From Microbacterium marinilacus (GTDB taxonomy: Bacteria > Actinomycetota > Actinomycetes > Actinomycetales > Microbacteriaceae): a stretch of DNA of 64,000 bases. Under the pieces are notes generated by a model. It was not told where the DNA came from. It ran no database searches and saw only the letters and a list, made by a program, of their open reading frames with translations. Position numbers and translations under genes: made by a program. How positions within the stretch are numbered: the first letter of the stretch is position 1; each line of letters begins with the position of its first letter. The stretch is taken from positions 1-64,000 of the forward strand of contig NZ_JAIJZW010000005.1 in the NCBI RefSeq assembly GCF_019753765.1, written 5' to 3'. Below are positions 27,099 through 36,789 of this stretch, piece after piece.

Positions 27099-29057
27099 TC
27101 ACCGCGCACTTCCGGCCGACAGCGGCAAGTCGTCTTCCTCGGGAGGGAGAGGCACTCGCGCACCATGCATGACGGGACGTGTCATTCGGTGGCGCGCCAT
27201 AGCCTCGCGAATTTCGGGCTGGCCCGCCCGGCGCAGTGCCCAGCGGTCCAGCCACCATTCAGAAATTCGCTGGTCGCCGTCCGGCAGGGACGGGTCAAGG
27301 ATGTAGTCGGGATCATCGTCAATCCCGAGCGAGTAGTCGCGAAGGTTTCGGACGAGCGGCACGCCGTAGAGGATTCGCTGACGACCGTGCTTCAGGAGTT
27401 CATTCGTCGGCCAGCCGAGCGCAGCCAGACCGATTCGCACCTTTCGGAGCCGTGGACTGACTCCCTCCCCGAACAGACTGTTCACACGCACGGACGAGTC
27501 GCGCAGCGACGAAAGCCGCAGCAATGCTTCGACCGTCTCGTCCGTGAAGTGCGACGTTCCAAAAGATCGCGACCTTCCGAGTTCGTGAAAGCCCATGCGC
27601 GCGCCGGCGTCACCGCCCACAACCTCAGCCGGCCAGAACAGCCGGTTATACTGACTCGACCCCGTTCCATAGAGCGACGTGGTGCTGATGAGAGACAGAC
27701 GGGCCTCGCGCACGACGGGTCGACCCGCCATGGCAGACGCGATCTCGCTTGGCCGGTTGTACTTCTCCTCATAGGCGGCCAGCACAGCCGGTGATACCGC
27801 AAGCGCTCCAACGAGCTTGCCCGCCGTGAGGCCGTTATACGGTGCGACCGCACCACAGACCGTGAGGTCAGCGATGACCGTTCCGACCCGCTCGCCGCGC
27901 GCACGGCGGATCAGCCGACGAAGTTGGGCATGGGCCCGCCGATCTTCAAATGCCGCGGCGAGCCCTTCGGCTGACGGCTCAGGACGAAGGTATGAGCCCA
28001 GCCACATCTGAATGTCGAGCGCTTCAGCCAGGGCGGCCGATCGCTTGCTCCGAAAAAGATCGGTCTCCGCGCGGGCCACCCAGGCATCACGCCCGATGTT
28101 GCGAACCTCGCGAATAGTGGCCGAGCGGTGATGACGCTGCCGATATCGTTCCGCGTCGGCCTTCAGTCGCCCGACGACTTCCTGTGTTGGCTTGGCGATG
28201 TCTGTGGGTTGCAGCACGCCAGCCCGGAGTAGATCTTCGATATAGATCGCGTCGATCTGAGCGGAGACCCGTCGGTCAACCCACCGCGCAAGCGCATCAG
28301 TGGGCTCCTCCCGGATCGATTGGAGGAACTCATCTGTCTCCCAGCCCATCCAACTGTCGCGTTCGGCAATCTGAACGACGGGGCTCGAGATGGCTGCCAG
28401 CCCAATCACGGCGTGATGAGGAGTGGCCGCGTCACGAACGAGGATCGGCATCGAGCGACCCGGCACCGTCGCGTAGGCATTCGACCATGTGTGGCGAAAG
28501 TACCGCCATATGTCATGGAGACGGAAGCCAGTCAAAGAGCAGACCGAGTCATCAACCACCTGCACGTACGGCTGGATCGCGGTCCGACCGGTCGGGTCGC
28601 GGTCGAGTGCGTCTGCGAGTTCTCGCCCATCGCGCATCAGATCGAAAACCGAGACCAGCGAATCGCCGAACTGGTGTGGTCTCTCCATACCCTGCACGAA
28701 GCGCCGCACGCTTGGCCGCAGCAGTTGTTCATCGCGCCTGAGATGCTCCTGGGCACGGATGCGCGACTTCTCAGCTTCACGGTCTCCTCGGACGGCGGGC
28801 GGTGAAAACAACGGGCCGAGTCGGTCGACCTGAACAACCCACCCCTGATCCACAAGATCGATCGCGGTGTGCGCCGCGGCGGCGAGCACTGGCTGGGCAT
28901 AGATGTCCCCCAGGCCTGCGCGCTCCAGCCACTGCGCGTGCGTCGACCCAGAGGCAGACGATTCAGATAGCGCACGGCAGAGCCGGAGGAACTTCGCCCG
29001 CTCGGCGCGACTTGATCCGACAGGAAGGTTGAGCGGCAGAAACGTCGACTCAGTCAT
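27099..29057 (-). CDS. Possible DUF4338/DruA-like protein, partner of GHKL ATPase
   Basis: 652 residues from the ATG that overlaps the upstream gene's stop (ATGA at 29057-29054). The segment HHAVIGLAAISSPVVQIAERD followed by SWMGWE resembles the DUF4338 core (IG...SSP...ARD.WIGW) that defines DruA. The later SLYGTGSSQYNRLFWPAEVV, with FHELGRSRSFGTSHFTDETV, is strikingly ordered and probably a second active or binding core. An Arg-rich helical region lies between (residues about 300-400). It is longer than usual DruA (about 400). Convergent with the helicase gene, 43 bp apart. DUF4338 assignment is from recall of the motif style and needs a profile search. Confidence 0.6.
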   Translation of the reverse strand: MTESTFLPLNLPVGSSRAERAKFLRLCRALSESSASGSTHAQWLERAGLGDIYAQPVLAAAAHTAIDLVDQGWVVQVDRLGPLFSPPAVRGDREAEKSRIRAQEHLRRDEQLLRPSVRRFVQGMERPHQFGDSLVSVFDLMRDGRELADALDRDPTGRTAIQPYVQVVDDSVCSLTGFRLHDIWRYFRHTWSNAYATVPGRSMPILVRDAATPHHAVIGLAAISSPVVQIAERDSWMGWETDEFLQSIREEPTDALARWVDRRVSAQIDAIYIEDLLRAGVLQPTDIAKPTQEVVGRLKADAERYRQRHHRSATIREVRNIGRDAWVARAETDLFRSKRSAALAEALDIQMWLGSYLRPEPSAEGLAAAFEDRRAHAQLRRLIRRARGERVGTVIADLTVCGAVAPYNGLTAGKLVGALAVSPAVLAAYEEKYNRPSEIASAMAGRPVVREARLSLISTTSLYGTGSSQYNRLFWPAEVVGGDAGARMGFHELGRSRSFGTSHFTDETVEALLRLSSLRDSSVRVNSLFGEGVSPRLRKVRIGLAALGWPTNELLKHGRQRILYGVPLVRNLRDYSLGIDDDPDYILDPSLPDGDQRISEWWLDRWALRRAGQPEIREAMARHRMTRPVMHGARVPLPPEEDDLPLSAGSAR

Positions 29058-30511
29058 GCTTTCTGAAGCATCCGTCCGAAGGTCGAACCCCACTGGGACA
29101 GGAGTTGGTTGGTCCCTTCGCCGCTGGCGAGGCTTGCTCGCGCCATCGAGAGAAGGAGCAATTCGACTGCGGTGCGCAGTTGAGCGCCCGCACCATCGGA
29201 CAACGCCTGCAGCGGCGCGTAGAGCGCAGCAAAAGCGGGGTGATCGACGTTGAGTTGTACCTCAAGGGTACCCGCGTGGAGCGACGTCGCGAAGAGCAGA
29301 TCGGGCGTGAGCTGCGCGGTGCTGATCCGATATGCGAGCGGGCCTCGCCCATGCCCGCGGCCATCCCTCACCACAGGAAGGTCCGGATCAGCGGTCGCGG
29401 CCACTCGGCAGGCGATCTCGGCGGCGGCCTCGAACTTTACGTCATCGAACGATTGCCGGACGCGGGAGTTGAGCATGCGGGCGATCGATTCGAGTTCAGG
29501 TTCGAGTGCTTCGCGTAGTTCAGTCGAGGGCCGTATGCCTTGCTTGTTGATAGTGATTCCAAAGTGGTCGTCGAGTGTCGGCTCGAACTCAATCTCGCAG
29601 CGCCACCAATCATCGTAGTTCTCTCGGCGCTTGCCTCCCATCAGGTGCCAGCCGTGAGCAATCTCGCGTCCTGCGCGAAGTACCGAGACGCCACCACCGC
29701 CAACTATCCCAAAGCGTCGCTTCGTCAAGTTGTCGAGATGATGCCAGCGGTGCACCGGAAGGCTAGCAAAGCGGACGTGCACCCAACCGGAGCCGCCATC
29801 AGGCGTCCGAAGCTCATATGCGAGCGGTGCGAAGGCAAGCGTTGCTGCCTCGCCGTTAATGCGCGTCGACATCATCATCGGATCCTCAGGCTCGAGCAAC
29901 CGCTCATTGAGCGAAACCTCCAATCCCTCGAACAAATGTCGCCGATACATACGTCCGAGATCACGGCGGAGCGAACGCTCTAGCCATCCAAGGCGCCGGT
30001 ATTCGATACGATCACAGGTCCGCCACGTGACCCGGCAGCCAGATGGTGTTGACCGAGAGGTCGTGGGCCTTGCTCTCAGGGCTGGAGGCTCTCCAGCGAC
30101 GATCGCATCCACATCGATGGTCACCGCGAGGGCGCGGCCGCTGTCTTGCCACGCGACGACCTCGACTTGACGTGCCTGGCTGAGGGATGCGGCAGGCAGC
30201 CCCATCCCGAAACGACCAAATGATTCACGCCGGTCGAAACGAGATGAGCCGCCAAACTTTAGGCAGAGTTCAAGTTCTCGACGACTCATTCCGACCCCGT
30301 TGTCGAGCACCTCGATCTCCGGGTGCTGTGCCCCATCTGGTCGGGTGATGGTGATGTCGATCGTAGTCGCCCCTGCTTGGATGGAGTTGTCGATGAGTTC
30401 CGCGAGCGCCGTGGCTAGGCTGATGTAGCCGGATTCGCGCACGGCCCGGATGAAATTCGACGATACGACGAGTTCGTCCGACCGCCGGGTGGTGTTGGTT
30501 CTGCCACTCAT
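29054..30511 (-). CDS. GHKL-type ATPase (Hsp90/MutL/MORC-like)
   Basis: 485 residues from ATG 30511, which has a GAGAGGG ribosome-binding site (the frame opens 126 bp earlier without one). Bergerat-fold motifs: N-box ELIDNSIQA at about residue 39, G1 DNGVGM at about 69 and G2 GRFGMGLPAAS at about 95. After the ATPase domain comes a transducer-like region with the HLMGGKRRENYDDWWRCE segment. There is no kinase H-box and no MutL endonuclease motif. It overlaps the downstream 652-residue gene by 4 bp. MORC/MutL-like ATPases occur in several defence islands as nucleic-acid clamps; that role here is inferred. Confidence 0.85.
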   Translation of the reverse strand: MSGRTNTTRRSDELVVSSNFIRAVRESGYISLATALAELIDNSIQAGATTIDITITRPDGAQHPEIEVLDNGVGMSRRELELCLKFGGSSRFDRRESFGRFGMGLPAASLSQARQVEVVAWQDSGRALAVTIDVDAIVAGEPPALRARPTTSRSTPSGCRVTWRTCDRIEYRRLGWLERSLRRDLGRMYRRHLFEGLEVSLNERLLEPEDPMMMSTRINGEAATLAFAPLAYELRTPDGGSGWVHVRFASLPVHRWHHLDNLTKRRFGIVGGGGVSVLRAGREIAHGWHLMGGKRRENYDDWWRCEIEFEPTLDDHFGITINKQGIRPSTELREALEPELESIARMLNSRVRQSFDDVKFEAAAEIACRVAATADPDLPVVRDGRGHGRGPLAYRISTAQLTPDLLFATSLHAGTLEVQLNVDHPAFAALYAPLQALSDGAGAQLRTAVELLLLSMARASLASGEGTNQLLSQWGSTFGRMLQKA

Positions 30512-31177
30512 CGAAGCCCTCTCACTGGATACCGGGGTATCTCCAGAGTAGCTCGGCGAAGCCACCATGACGAGCAAGCAGCGGCACCGATTCTTCGGCG
30601 TTCGCCACGCCGAAGCCGACAGAATCCGAGGGTTCAAGGAAGCCCCATCGTCGCTGCTTCCTAGGCGCCATCACGGATCGGGCCATCGGTGACGGACCCG
30701 GGCCACCTCGCCAGGTCGCGCTCGGGTGGGACTAGCAGCCGCGCACGACGCGAAAAGCGTCCACGAATGGAAGAGGATTGCATTGTTACCCTGCCCGATC
30801 AGGCATTTCTTGTCGCTCCACTGCCCCGATCACCCCCAGTAGTCATCGCGCAGCTCCCATCGTCGGCACGCTGATATCGACTTCGGGGCCCTGCGAGGGG
30901 ATCCAGCGTCCCGGGTTCGGATGCGCGCGACGATGCGAGGCCTATCGGACCGAGGAGCATGAACTTCAGCGGGAAGGCGGCTCCGGATAGCGCGCTTTTC
31001 GAACACGCTTGTTCGCACGGGCGGGCGCACGTGCAGGTCAGCAGGCCGCTTGCGGCTGCGTCCCACAGCGAATCGTGAGGACGATCGAACAACGGCCGCG
31101 CGCGCAGCAATGGCGTCCCTCCCAGTGACGGCCAGCTGTTCTTCCTCACTGTAGGCAGCCGCACCACGGCGGGCCCG
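30512..31177. other. Intergenic stretch between GHKL gene and integrase gene
   Basis: About 665 bp without a supported gene. It must hold the promoter of the minus-strand GHKL operon and the 3' flank of the integrase gene. I did not find a tRNA or a long repeat matching the region 1 att blocks, so the attachment site used by the downstream integrase remains unidentified. Confidence 0.45.
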
Positions 31178-32359
31178 TCAGCTCGCTCTCCCAAAGGCTT
31201 GCTCGAGGAAGTCGGCGGTGGCGGGGTTCACAGTCTCGTTGCGGCGGATGTAGTGCTCGCGGGTGATTGCGGGGTCGCTGTGACCGAGGAGCTCAGAGGC
31301 GAGCTGGAGTCCCCCGATGTCGTTGATGGCGGTGACGGCGGTGCGGCGGAACCGGTGCGGTGTGACGTCTTCGATGTCGGCTTGGTCCATGACGTCGCGG
31401 AGCTGGCGGCGGACGTTGTTCGTCGTGTGTGGTGTCCCGACACGGGTGGCGAACAGCAACGTCTCCGGGCCGACGAATCGAAGGCTGCGGACTCGGGCGC
31501 GGACGGCACGCAACGCGAATCCGGGAAGCGCGACGCGACGCACCGACCGCGCGGTTTTCGGATGGTCCTGTCGATGTGTGGGCTCGCCCTTGCGGCTGAT
31601 GATCGTCCCTGCGATGCGGACCATCGGCACGGCCGCGTCAAGGTCGAGGTCGGCAACGCGAATCGCTAGGACTTCGCCGATGCGGGCGGATGTGCCGAGC
31701 ATGACCTCGACGATCTGACCGAGCTGTCCATCGGGACGAGGACCGGCGAGGATGGGCCGCTTCTCCCAGTCGCGGATCGCGGCGCGGATGTCTGTGATCT
31801 CGTTCCAGGTGAACACGTCGGGGCTGCGCGTCGGTCTGCGCAGGCGCGAGACGTGGTCCATGGGATTGCGCGGGAGGATCTCGTGCCGGACGGCGAGTCC
31901 GAGGGCGAGACGGAGAACGACGCGGGCTTGGCGGGCACGGTTATAGCTCTGCTTCGCGAGTTGTTTGAGGAAGTAGTCGCAGCGGGCCACTCCGATCTCC
32001 CGGAGGGTGACGTCCTGGAAGAACGGCAGCACGAGCGTGCGCATGTTCCGCTCGTACAGTTGCCGGGTCGTGCGGGAGAGCCGGTCTTCGAGTTCCATGT
32101 CCTCCAGCCAGTAGTCGACCAAGGCGGTGAACGCGCTGTCGGCGCTCATCCCGGTGAACCCGGGGTGGAACAGCGAACGCTCGGCGAGCTTCTTCTTCAG
32201 CTCACGCTCCGCCGCTGGCCTCGTGGCGGCGGTGCATTGGACCTCTCGGCTCTTTCCGTCCCAGTCGCGGTAGCGGGTGCGCGCCGCGTACCGGCCGCTG
32301 GGCTGGCGGCGGATGGAGATGGTGCCGTACGTGCCGATCGGGGTGCGAGGTCTAGCCAC
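31178..32359 (-). CDS. Tyrosine recombinase (site-specific integrase)
   Basis: 393 residues, full length. An N-terminal AP2-like arm-binding part (GTISIRRQPSGRYAARTRYRD), then a SAM-like core-binding domain (residues about 75-170) and the catalytic domain. The active-site set is visible: Arg in TSARIGEVLAIR, a Lys in the HPKTARSVRR hairpin, H-x-x-R in TPHRFRRTAV, His in LLGHSDPAIT and the nucleophile Tyr in TREHYIRR. It is the only intact integrase in the window and lies next to the relaxase on the same strand, which fits the integrase of a conjugative element. Confidence 0.92.
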   Translation of the reverse strand: MARPRTPIGTYGTISIRRQPSGRYAARTRYRDWDGKSREVQCTAATRPAAERELKKKLAERSLFHPGFTGMSADSAFTALVDYWLEDMELEDRLSRTTRQLYERNMRTLVLPFFQDVTLREIGVARCDYFLKQLAKQSYNRARQARVVLRLALGLAVRHEILPRNPMDHVSRLRRPTRSPDVFTWNEITDIRAAIRDWEKRPILAGPRPDGQLGQIVEVMLGTSARIGEVLAIRVADLDLDAAVPMVRIAGTIISRKGEPTHRQDHPKTARSVRRVALPGFALRAVRARVRSLRFVGPETLLFATRVGTPHTTNNVRRQLRDVMDQADIEDVTPHRFRRTAVTAINDIGGLQLASELLGHSDPAITREHYIRRNETVNPATADFLEQAFGRAS

Positions 32360-32508
32360 GAAGCCTCCGCGCCCCCGTTTCGGCGAGAACGCGGGTCAGG
32401 TTCGGCGGGGCTACGAAGCTGTGGCAGCGACTGCGCTGTTGAGAGGGCATCCCTCCAGTCTGCCGATCATCGACGCTCGCGACTCATGCACTCGATGCTC
32501 CGCTCGAG

Positions 32509-32862
32509 CTACGCGGCCACTGCATCCGCGGAAGAGCGCTGAAGATCACGCTTCGCACGGTGTTCGCGGACGCGTGCCCTTGCGAGAAGCGGCAGGCTGA
32601 TCAGGCCGAAGAGAAGGAACTTCAGCGCGTTCCACAGGCACAAGGCGAAGACGATGTAGAGCCCCTGCGACCAGCCTCCGTCGATAAGCGTGATGCTTCC
32701 CGCGGCGATGAGCAGGTAGACGAGGCCGAGTCCCATCGCGGGGACTCCCCACTTGAGGCCGCGTCGAGTCCGGAGGCTGTCGAGCAGGATGTTGGTGGGC
32801 ATCCATCGGCGCAGGAGGGCGCGGTCGCGGACGCTGAGGGTCCAGAGGGGGCGGATGAGCAT
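32509..32862 (-). CDS. Small integral membrane protein
   Basis: 117 residues with two to three hydrophobic helices (GVPAMGLGLVYLLIAAGSITLI; LYIVFALCLWNALKFLLFGLI) and basic termini. It lies between the integrase and relaxase genes on the same strand, a place where small conserved membrane proteins are common in actinobacterial ICEs. No function can be read from the sequence. Confidence 0.7.
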   Translation of the reverse strand: MLIRPLWTLSVRDRALLRRWMPTNILLDSLRTRRGLKWGVPAMGLGLVYLLIAAGSITLIDGGWSQGLYIVFALCLWNALKFLLFGLISLPLLARARVREHRAKRDLQRSSADAVAA

Positions 32863-33028
32863 CAGGGGTCCTCGCTGTCAGGCCAACACGGTTGGTGCGG
32901 CGTGGTCCTGAGCTTTGAGGTCCCCGAGGGGTCTGCGTCGCCCGCCGGAACGGGGTCGGCCAACGATTGTCCTGCCGCTGCGCCCAGGTTACGCTCGTCG
33001 GCCGTCGAGCGGAAGGGAACGCAGACCG

Positions 33029-36000
33029 TCAGCGGGCGTCCCGGGAGACACCCCGGTGTAGGGACTGCTGTACAGTGTCGGGCTGTGCGTCTCGCGCGTT
33101 GCGTAGAACTACGAGTGCAGTGCGGGCGCGTTCGTAGTCCACGCGTTGCGCGTCGGCGTCCGGGACGGGGCCGAGTGGGTCTTGGCCGGTGACCGCGTAC
33201 CGGTCGCGGTAGGCGGCGGCGACCGTCAACTGCTGGAGGACGTCATCCGACAGTGGGCGGACGCTGGACGGAAGTGTGAGCGTCGCCCAGGAGCCGCTCT
33301 CCCCCGCGGCCCGGCGAGCGAGCGCGACCGCACGTTGCGTGATGAGCTGCTCGCGCTCGGCGAGTGCTCGTGCCATCTCGGGTTCCATGTCTCCGCTTGC
33401 TTTAGGGATGATGCCGGCGATGAGCTGGCGACGCCGAATCGTCGGAGTGAACCGGGTTGCGACTCTCTGCATCCGGTATCGCAGAAGCGAGCCGAGGTCG
33501 TCGATGTCCTCCAGGTTTCCGGCCGAGACGACTCGGGGCAACAGGGCGTCGACATCGTGCCCTTCGGCGTCGAGGCGGCGCAGTTCGGTGCTGAGGATGC
33601 CGTACGTGTCGGTGGTGACGAGCTCATCGATGGTGGTCTCGTCGAGTCCGCCTGCGCGGAGGAGTCCGAGCCATCGGTCGTGTTGCGCGGATTGTGCGAT
33701 GGTCTCGTATTCGGCGGCGAGCTGTCGGATCGATGTCCGTTCGTCCTGCTCCGCGGTGATTGTCTCGCGGGCGGACAGTTCGGCGCCGGTGTGCTGGAGG
33801 ATCCCGTACAGGATGGAGCGGGCGCCGTGCTGCAGGTCGTCGCGGTGCTGGTGCTGTTCGAGGTGGTGCTGGTCGGTCACGACGTATGCCGTGTTCGCTT
33901 CGCGCCCTCGGGTCATCGCGACGTAGAGCGCCTCGCGGGTCATCTCGGGGCTGGCGACGACCGCGTGAGCGGTGTCGACGGTCGCGCCTTGCGCCCGGTG
34001 CGCCGTGATCGCGTAGCCAAGATCGACGTGCTCGGCGACGTAGGCAGCGGGCAGGGTGATCGTGCTGCGCCAGCGAGACTTCTCACGCCGGACGGTGAGC
34101 GACCCGTCCTCGTGCGCGCCTGTGACGTGCCACCGGTCGTTGTTCTTCACCCATCCGCGGCCGAGGGCGAGGCGGCGGTCGTTCTGTCTGGTGATCACGA
34201 CATCACCGGCGGATGCCCGGGTGCCGTCGTGCAGGCGCACTCCTCCGTCGATAACGACCCCCGCGAGGATCAGGTCCGATCGTGCCCGTTCGTTGAGGTC
34301 GGCGACCGTCTCGATGGTCTCTGCGATCAGCACTGACACCTTCCCGGCCGTCTGATCCCGCATCCATGCCTGGTAGGCGGCGTCGAGCATCTGGTCACGA
34401 TCGCCGCCCGCGACTCGCCCATGGTCCATATACGTGTCGATCACGGCGGCGTCACCCAGACGCAGCTGGAGCGAGGCATGCTTCTCCCAGTCGTGGCGGA
34501 ACCTGCGCACATCGAAGAGCTCCGGTGCGTCATCTCGATCTCGGACGAGCATCCCGAACGCTCCGCCCGCGTCCACCGCCTGCAGCTGAGCGTGATCGCC
34601 AACCAGCAGCGCCTTCGCCCCGACCTGAGCAGCGTGCGCGGTGATGCGGTCCAGCGCGAAGGTGCCGGCCAGCGAAGCCTCATCGATGATCACGAGTTGC
34701 CCGGCGCGCAGATCCCATCGGCCCCGGTCGTGCTCGTACAACCACTTCGCCGTGTTCTCCGTCTGCACGTCGAGCTCTTCACCCAGGACCACCGCTGCCG
34801 CCGCCGACGGGGCAAGCCCCACCACGGAGTCCTTGCCGTGGCGGGTCTCCCATGCGCGTCGTAACGCCAGCATCGTGGTGGTCTTCCCGGTGCCAGCCGG
34901 TCCGACGAGCACGTCGAGAGTGCGGCCGGAGACACCGATCTTCGAGATCGCCTGCTTCTGATCCGCCGACAGCGTGTGCCCGTCGCGGTTCTTCGTGCGC
35001 GCGGCGTGCTCGATCCAGGTCAACGGCACGGTCGGTGCTTCCCGATGCTGGGCGGCGTCGAGGAGGCGGTCTTCGGCGGCGAGGACCCGCTCGGAGGAGT
35101 ACACCGTCGCGTCTTTCGGGCAGAACACGCTCCACCCATCGGCACGCTGGAACACCGGAGGGCTGGACGCGAGCTCTGGCGGTGTCAGCCGCAATGACGC
35201 CGCCTCGGCCGCGTCGACGATCTGCTTCGTGATGACGTCACGGTCGGTGGCCGTGGCGAAGCGGATGCCCATGGTCTGGCGGACTGCTTCGGCGTGTAAA
35301 TTCCAGCGCTTCCACGTTGCCCGCCGATCACCCACCCGTGCGACGACGACCTCCGCAACCCTCTGCAGCTCCTCGAGCGGGATGTCGTCGGCCCGCAGCA
35401 GCGGGTCCGCCTCAGCTCTGGCGACCAGGGCAGTCGCCCACGTCGGTGCATCCACGCCCAGTAGTCGAGTCGCGCGGTCGCGCCACTGCGCGGTCAACTC
35501 GCTCAACGAGTGCCGCTGCTTCGGGGGCCTGGTCTCCAGCGTGGCCTGCTGACGGAACTGCCACAACAGCTTCGGCGACGGCTGGCGCCCATGCTTCTCG
35601 ACGTACTCCGCGACCAGGCGGTCCTTGGCCTGCTCAATATCGCGGGTGCGGGAGGAGAACTCATCCATCAGCTCCTGCGGCACCCCGGTGATCTCCCACG
35701 CCGTCGACCGGCCCGGCCCCCGCTCGCGTGCTTCCCAGCCGATGCCGAGCATCAGGGTGAGGTGATCGGCGAGGACCGCGTTGTAGTGCTCAGACAAGCC
35801 CGTCACCGCGGAGTGCAAGGCCCGTGAATCCAGAGTGCGCCACTTCCCGTCCCGGGCAGCCTGCACCCGGTTGGCGACCACGACATGGGTATGCAGTTGA
35901 GGGTCCGAGGACCGAGAATCGTAATGGTCATACGACGCGGCCACCACGCCCCGCACCGGCACCTGCGCGACCGCACCACGGGGGCCCTTCGCACCGACAC

Positions 36001-36562
36001 GCGTGGCGGCCACTTCCCGCTCCAGCAGGGCGAGGACGTCCTGGAGCGCAGCATGATGCGCTTGCGCGATGAGAGCTTGCGCGCCGCCGTCGCTAATGGC
36101 CCAGAGCGTCGATACCGACTTTGGCACTGAGAACGTCAGATCGAACCCCGCCACCGGCGCCCCTGTCGGCTTCGATGCCTCCTCCGCCTCGATCGACGCC
36201 ACCTGCGTGGCCCGCTCATCCACTGGCATGTCGTCCCGGAGAGCGTCGAGGCGACGCTTCACCCGGTCCGCCGCGGAAGCGAAGGTCCGGTACGGGCGGC
36301 CGAGCTGCTCACCGGTGCTCGGGTCCTCCCCAAGGGACATCAACCGCCGCAGCTGCTCCACACTGACCGGACGCCCCATGGAGATGTCACCGGCGAGTCC
36401 GACCAGGCCTGTACCGTTCCAGGAGCCCGGCGGCGTTCCTGCCTCGGCGTAGTACCGGGTCAGCGCCGACTCCGCATCCCGATCACCATCGCCGGCCGCA
36501 ACCGAGTTCAACAGGTACCGGAACCCGTCACCGGCCGTCATCACCCTGATCGACACTGTCAC
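33029..36562 (-). CDS. MobF-family relaxase with fused helicase (TraA/TrwC-like)
   Basis: 1177 residues from GTG 36562 (the frame is open 270 bp further but not relaxase-like). The relaxase domain has Tyr37-Tyr38 (LTRYYAE) for the nick-transfer reaction and the metal-binding histidines in YDHYDSRSSDPQLHTHV (His213, His224, His226). A RecD/TraI-like helicase follows: Walker A VGPAGTGKTTT near 552, LVIIDEASLAG near 625, and a C-terminal YAITAHRAQGATVD motif. It nicks oriT and unwinds the transferred strand in conjugation. The C-terminal 200 residues are helical and of unknown role. Confidence 0.95.
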   Translation of the reverse strand: MTVSIRVMTAGDGFRYLLNSVAAGDGDRDAESALTRYYAEAGTPPGSWNGTGLVGLAGDISMGRPVSVEQLRRLMSLGEDPSTGEQLGRPYRTFASAADRVKRRLDALRDDMPVDERATQVASIEAEEASKPTGAPVAGFDLTFSVPKSVSTLWAISDGGAQALIAQAHHAALQDVLALLEREVAATRVGAKGPRGAVAQVPVRGVVAASYDHYDSRSSDPQLHTHVVVANRVQAARDGKWRTLDSRALHSAVTGLSEHYNAVLADHLTLMLGIGWEARERGPGRSTAWEITGVPQELMDEFSSRTRDIEQAKDRLVAEYVEKHGRQPSPKLLWQFRQQATLETRPPKQRHSLSELTAQWRDRATRLLGVDAPTWATALVARAEADPLLRADDIPLEELQRVAEVVVARVGDRRATWKRWNLHAEAVRQTMGIRFATATDRDVITKQIVDAAEAASLRLTPPELASSPPVFQRADGWSVFCPKDATVYSSERVLAAEDRLLDAAQHREAPTVPLTWIEHAARTKNRDGHTLSADQKQAISKIGVSGRTLDVLVGPAGTGKTTTMLALRRAWETRHGKDSVVGLAPSAAAAVVLGEELDVQTENTAKWLYEHDRGRWDLRAGQLVIIDEASLAGTFALDRITAHAAQVGAKALLVGDHAQLQAVDAGGAFGMLVRDRDDAPELFDVRRFRHDWEKHASLQLRLGDAAVIDTYMDHGRVAGGDRDQMLDAAYQAWMRDQTAGKVSVLIAETIETVADLNERARSDLILAGVVIDGGVRLHDGTRASAGDVVITRQNDRRLALGRGWVKNNDRWHVTGAHEDGSLTVRREKSRWRSTITLPAAYVAEHVDLGYAITAHRAQGATVDTAHAVVASPEMTREALYVAMTRGREANTAYVVTDQHHLEQHQHRDDLQHGARSILYGILQHTGAELSARETITAEQDERTSIRQLAAEYETIAQSAQHDRWLGLLRAGGLDETTIDELVTTDTYGILSTELRRLDAEGHDVDALLPRVVSAGNLEDIDDLGSLLRYRMQRVATRFTPTIRRRQLIAGIIPKASGDMEPEMARALAEREQLITQRAVALARRAAGESGSWATLTLPSSVRPLSDDVLQQLTVAAAYRDRYAVTGQDPLGPVPDADAQRVDYERARTALVVLRNARDAQPDTVQQSLHRGVSRDAR

Positions 36563-36641
36563 ATGAGAGAGGTGCTCTTCGCGCTCGTGACTTCCACACT
36601 CCACCCGACCCTTGCTGAACAGCGGGGGTGTCGCGATCCTG

Positions 36642-36660
36642 TAGGTGCCGAGACCTACCC
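36642..36660 (-). promoter_or_regulatory. Degenerate copy of the ICE upstream motif before the relaxase
   Basis: On the minus strand GCACCTACAGGATCGCGAC lies about 80 bp before the relaxase start. It matches the ACCT half of the GYACCT-N4-GGTGMCC motif found before the ICE genes at 47-62 kb, but the second half is weak. Included as a tentative member only. Confidence 0.3.
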
Positions 36661-36789
36661 TGCGATACAGGTGACGAGTACGCGCTCGCAGCGCTCGCCT
36701 TGCTTCGGATGACCCGGTGATTCGGCGGGCTCCTTGCACACCGTAGCTGCGTGGTGGATCCATAAGACGGTGGATGACATGAGAGTTTC

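Noticed and set aside
12736..30511. CRISPR array or cas genes in the defence island
   Set aside because: No regularly spaced direct repeats and no Cas motifs were seen.
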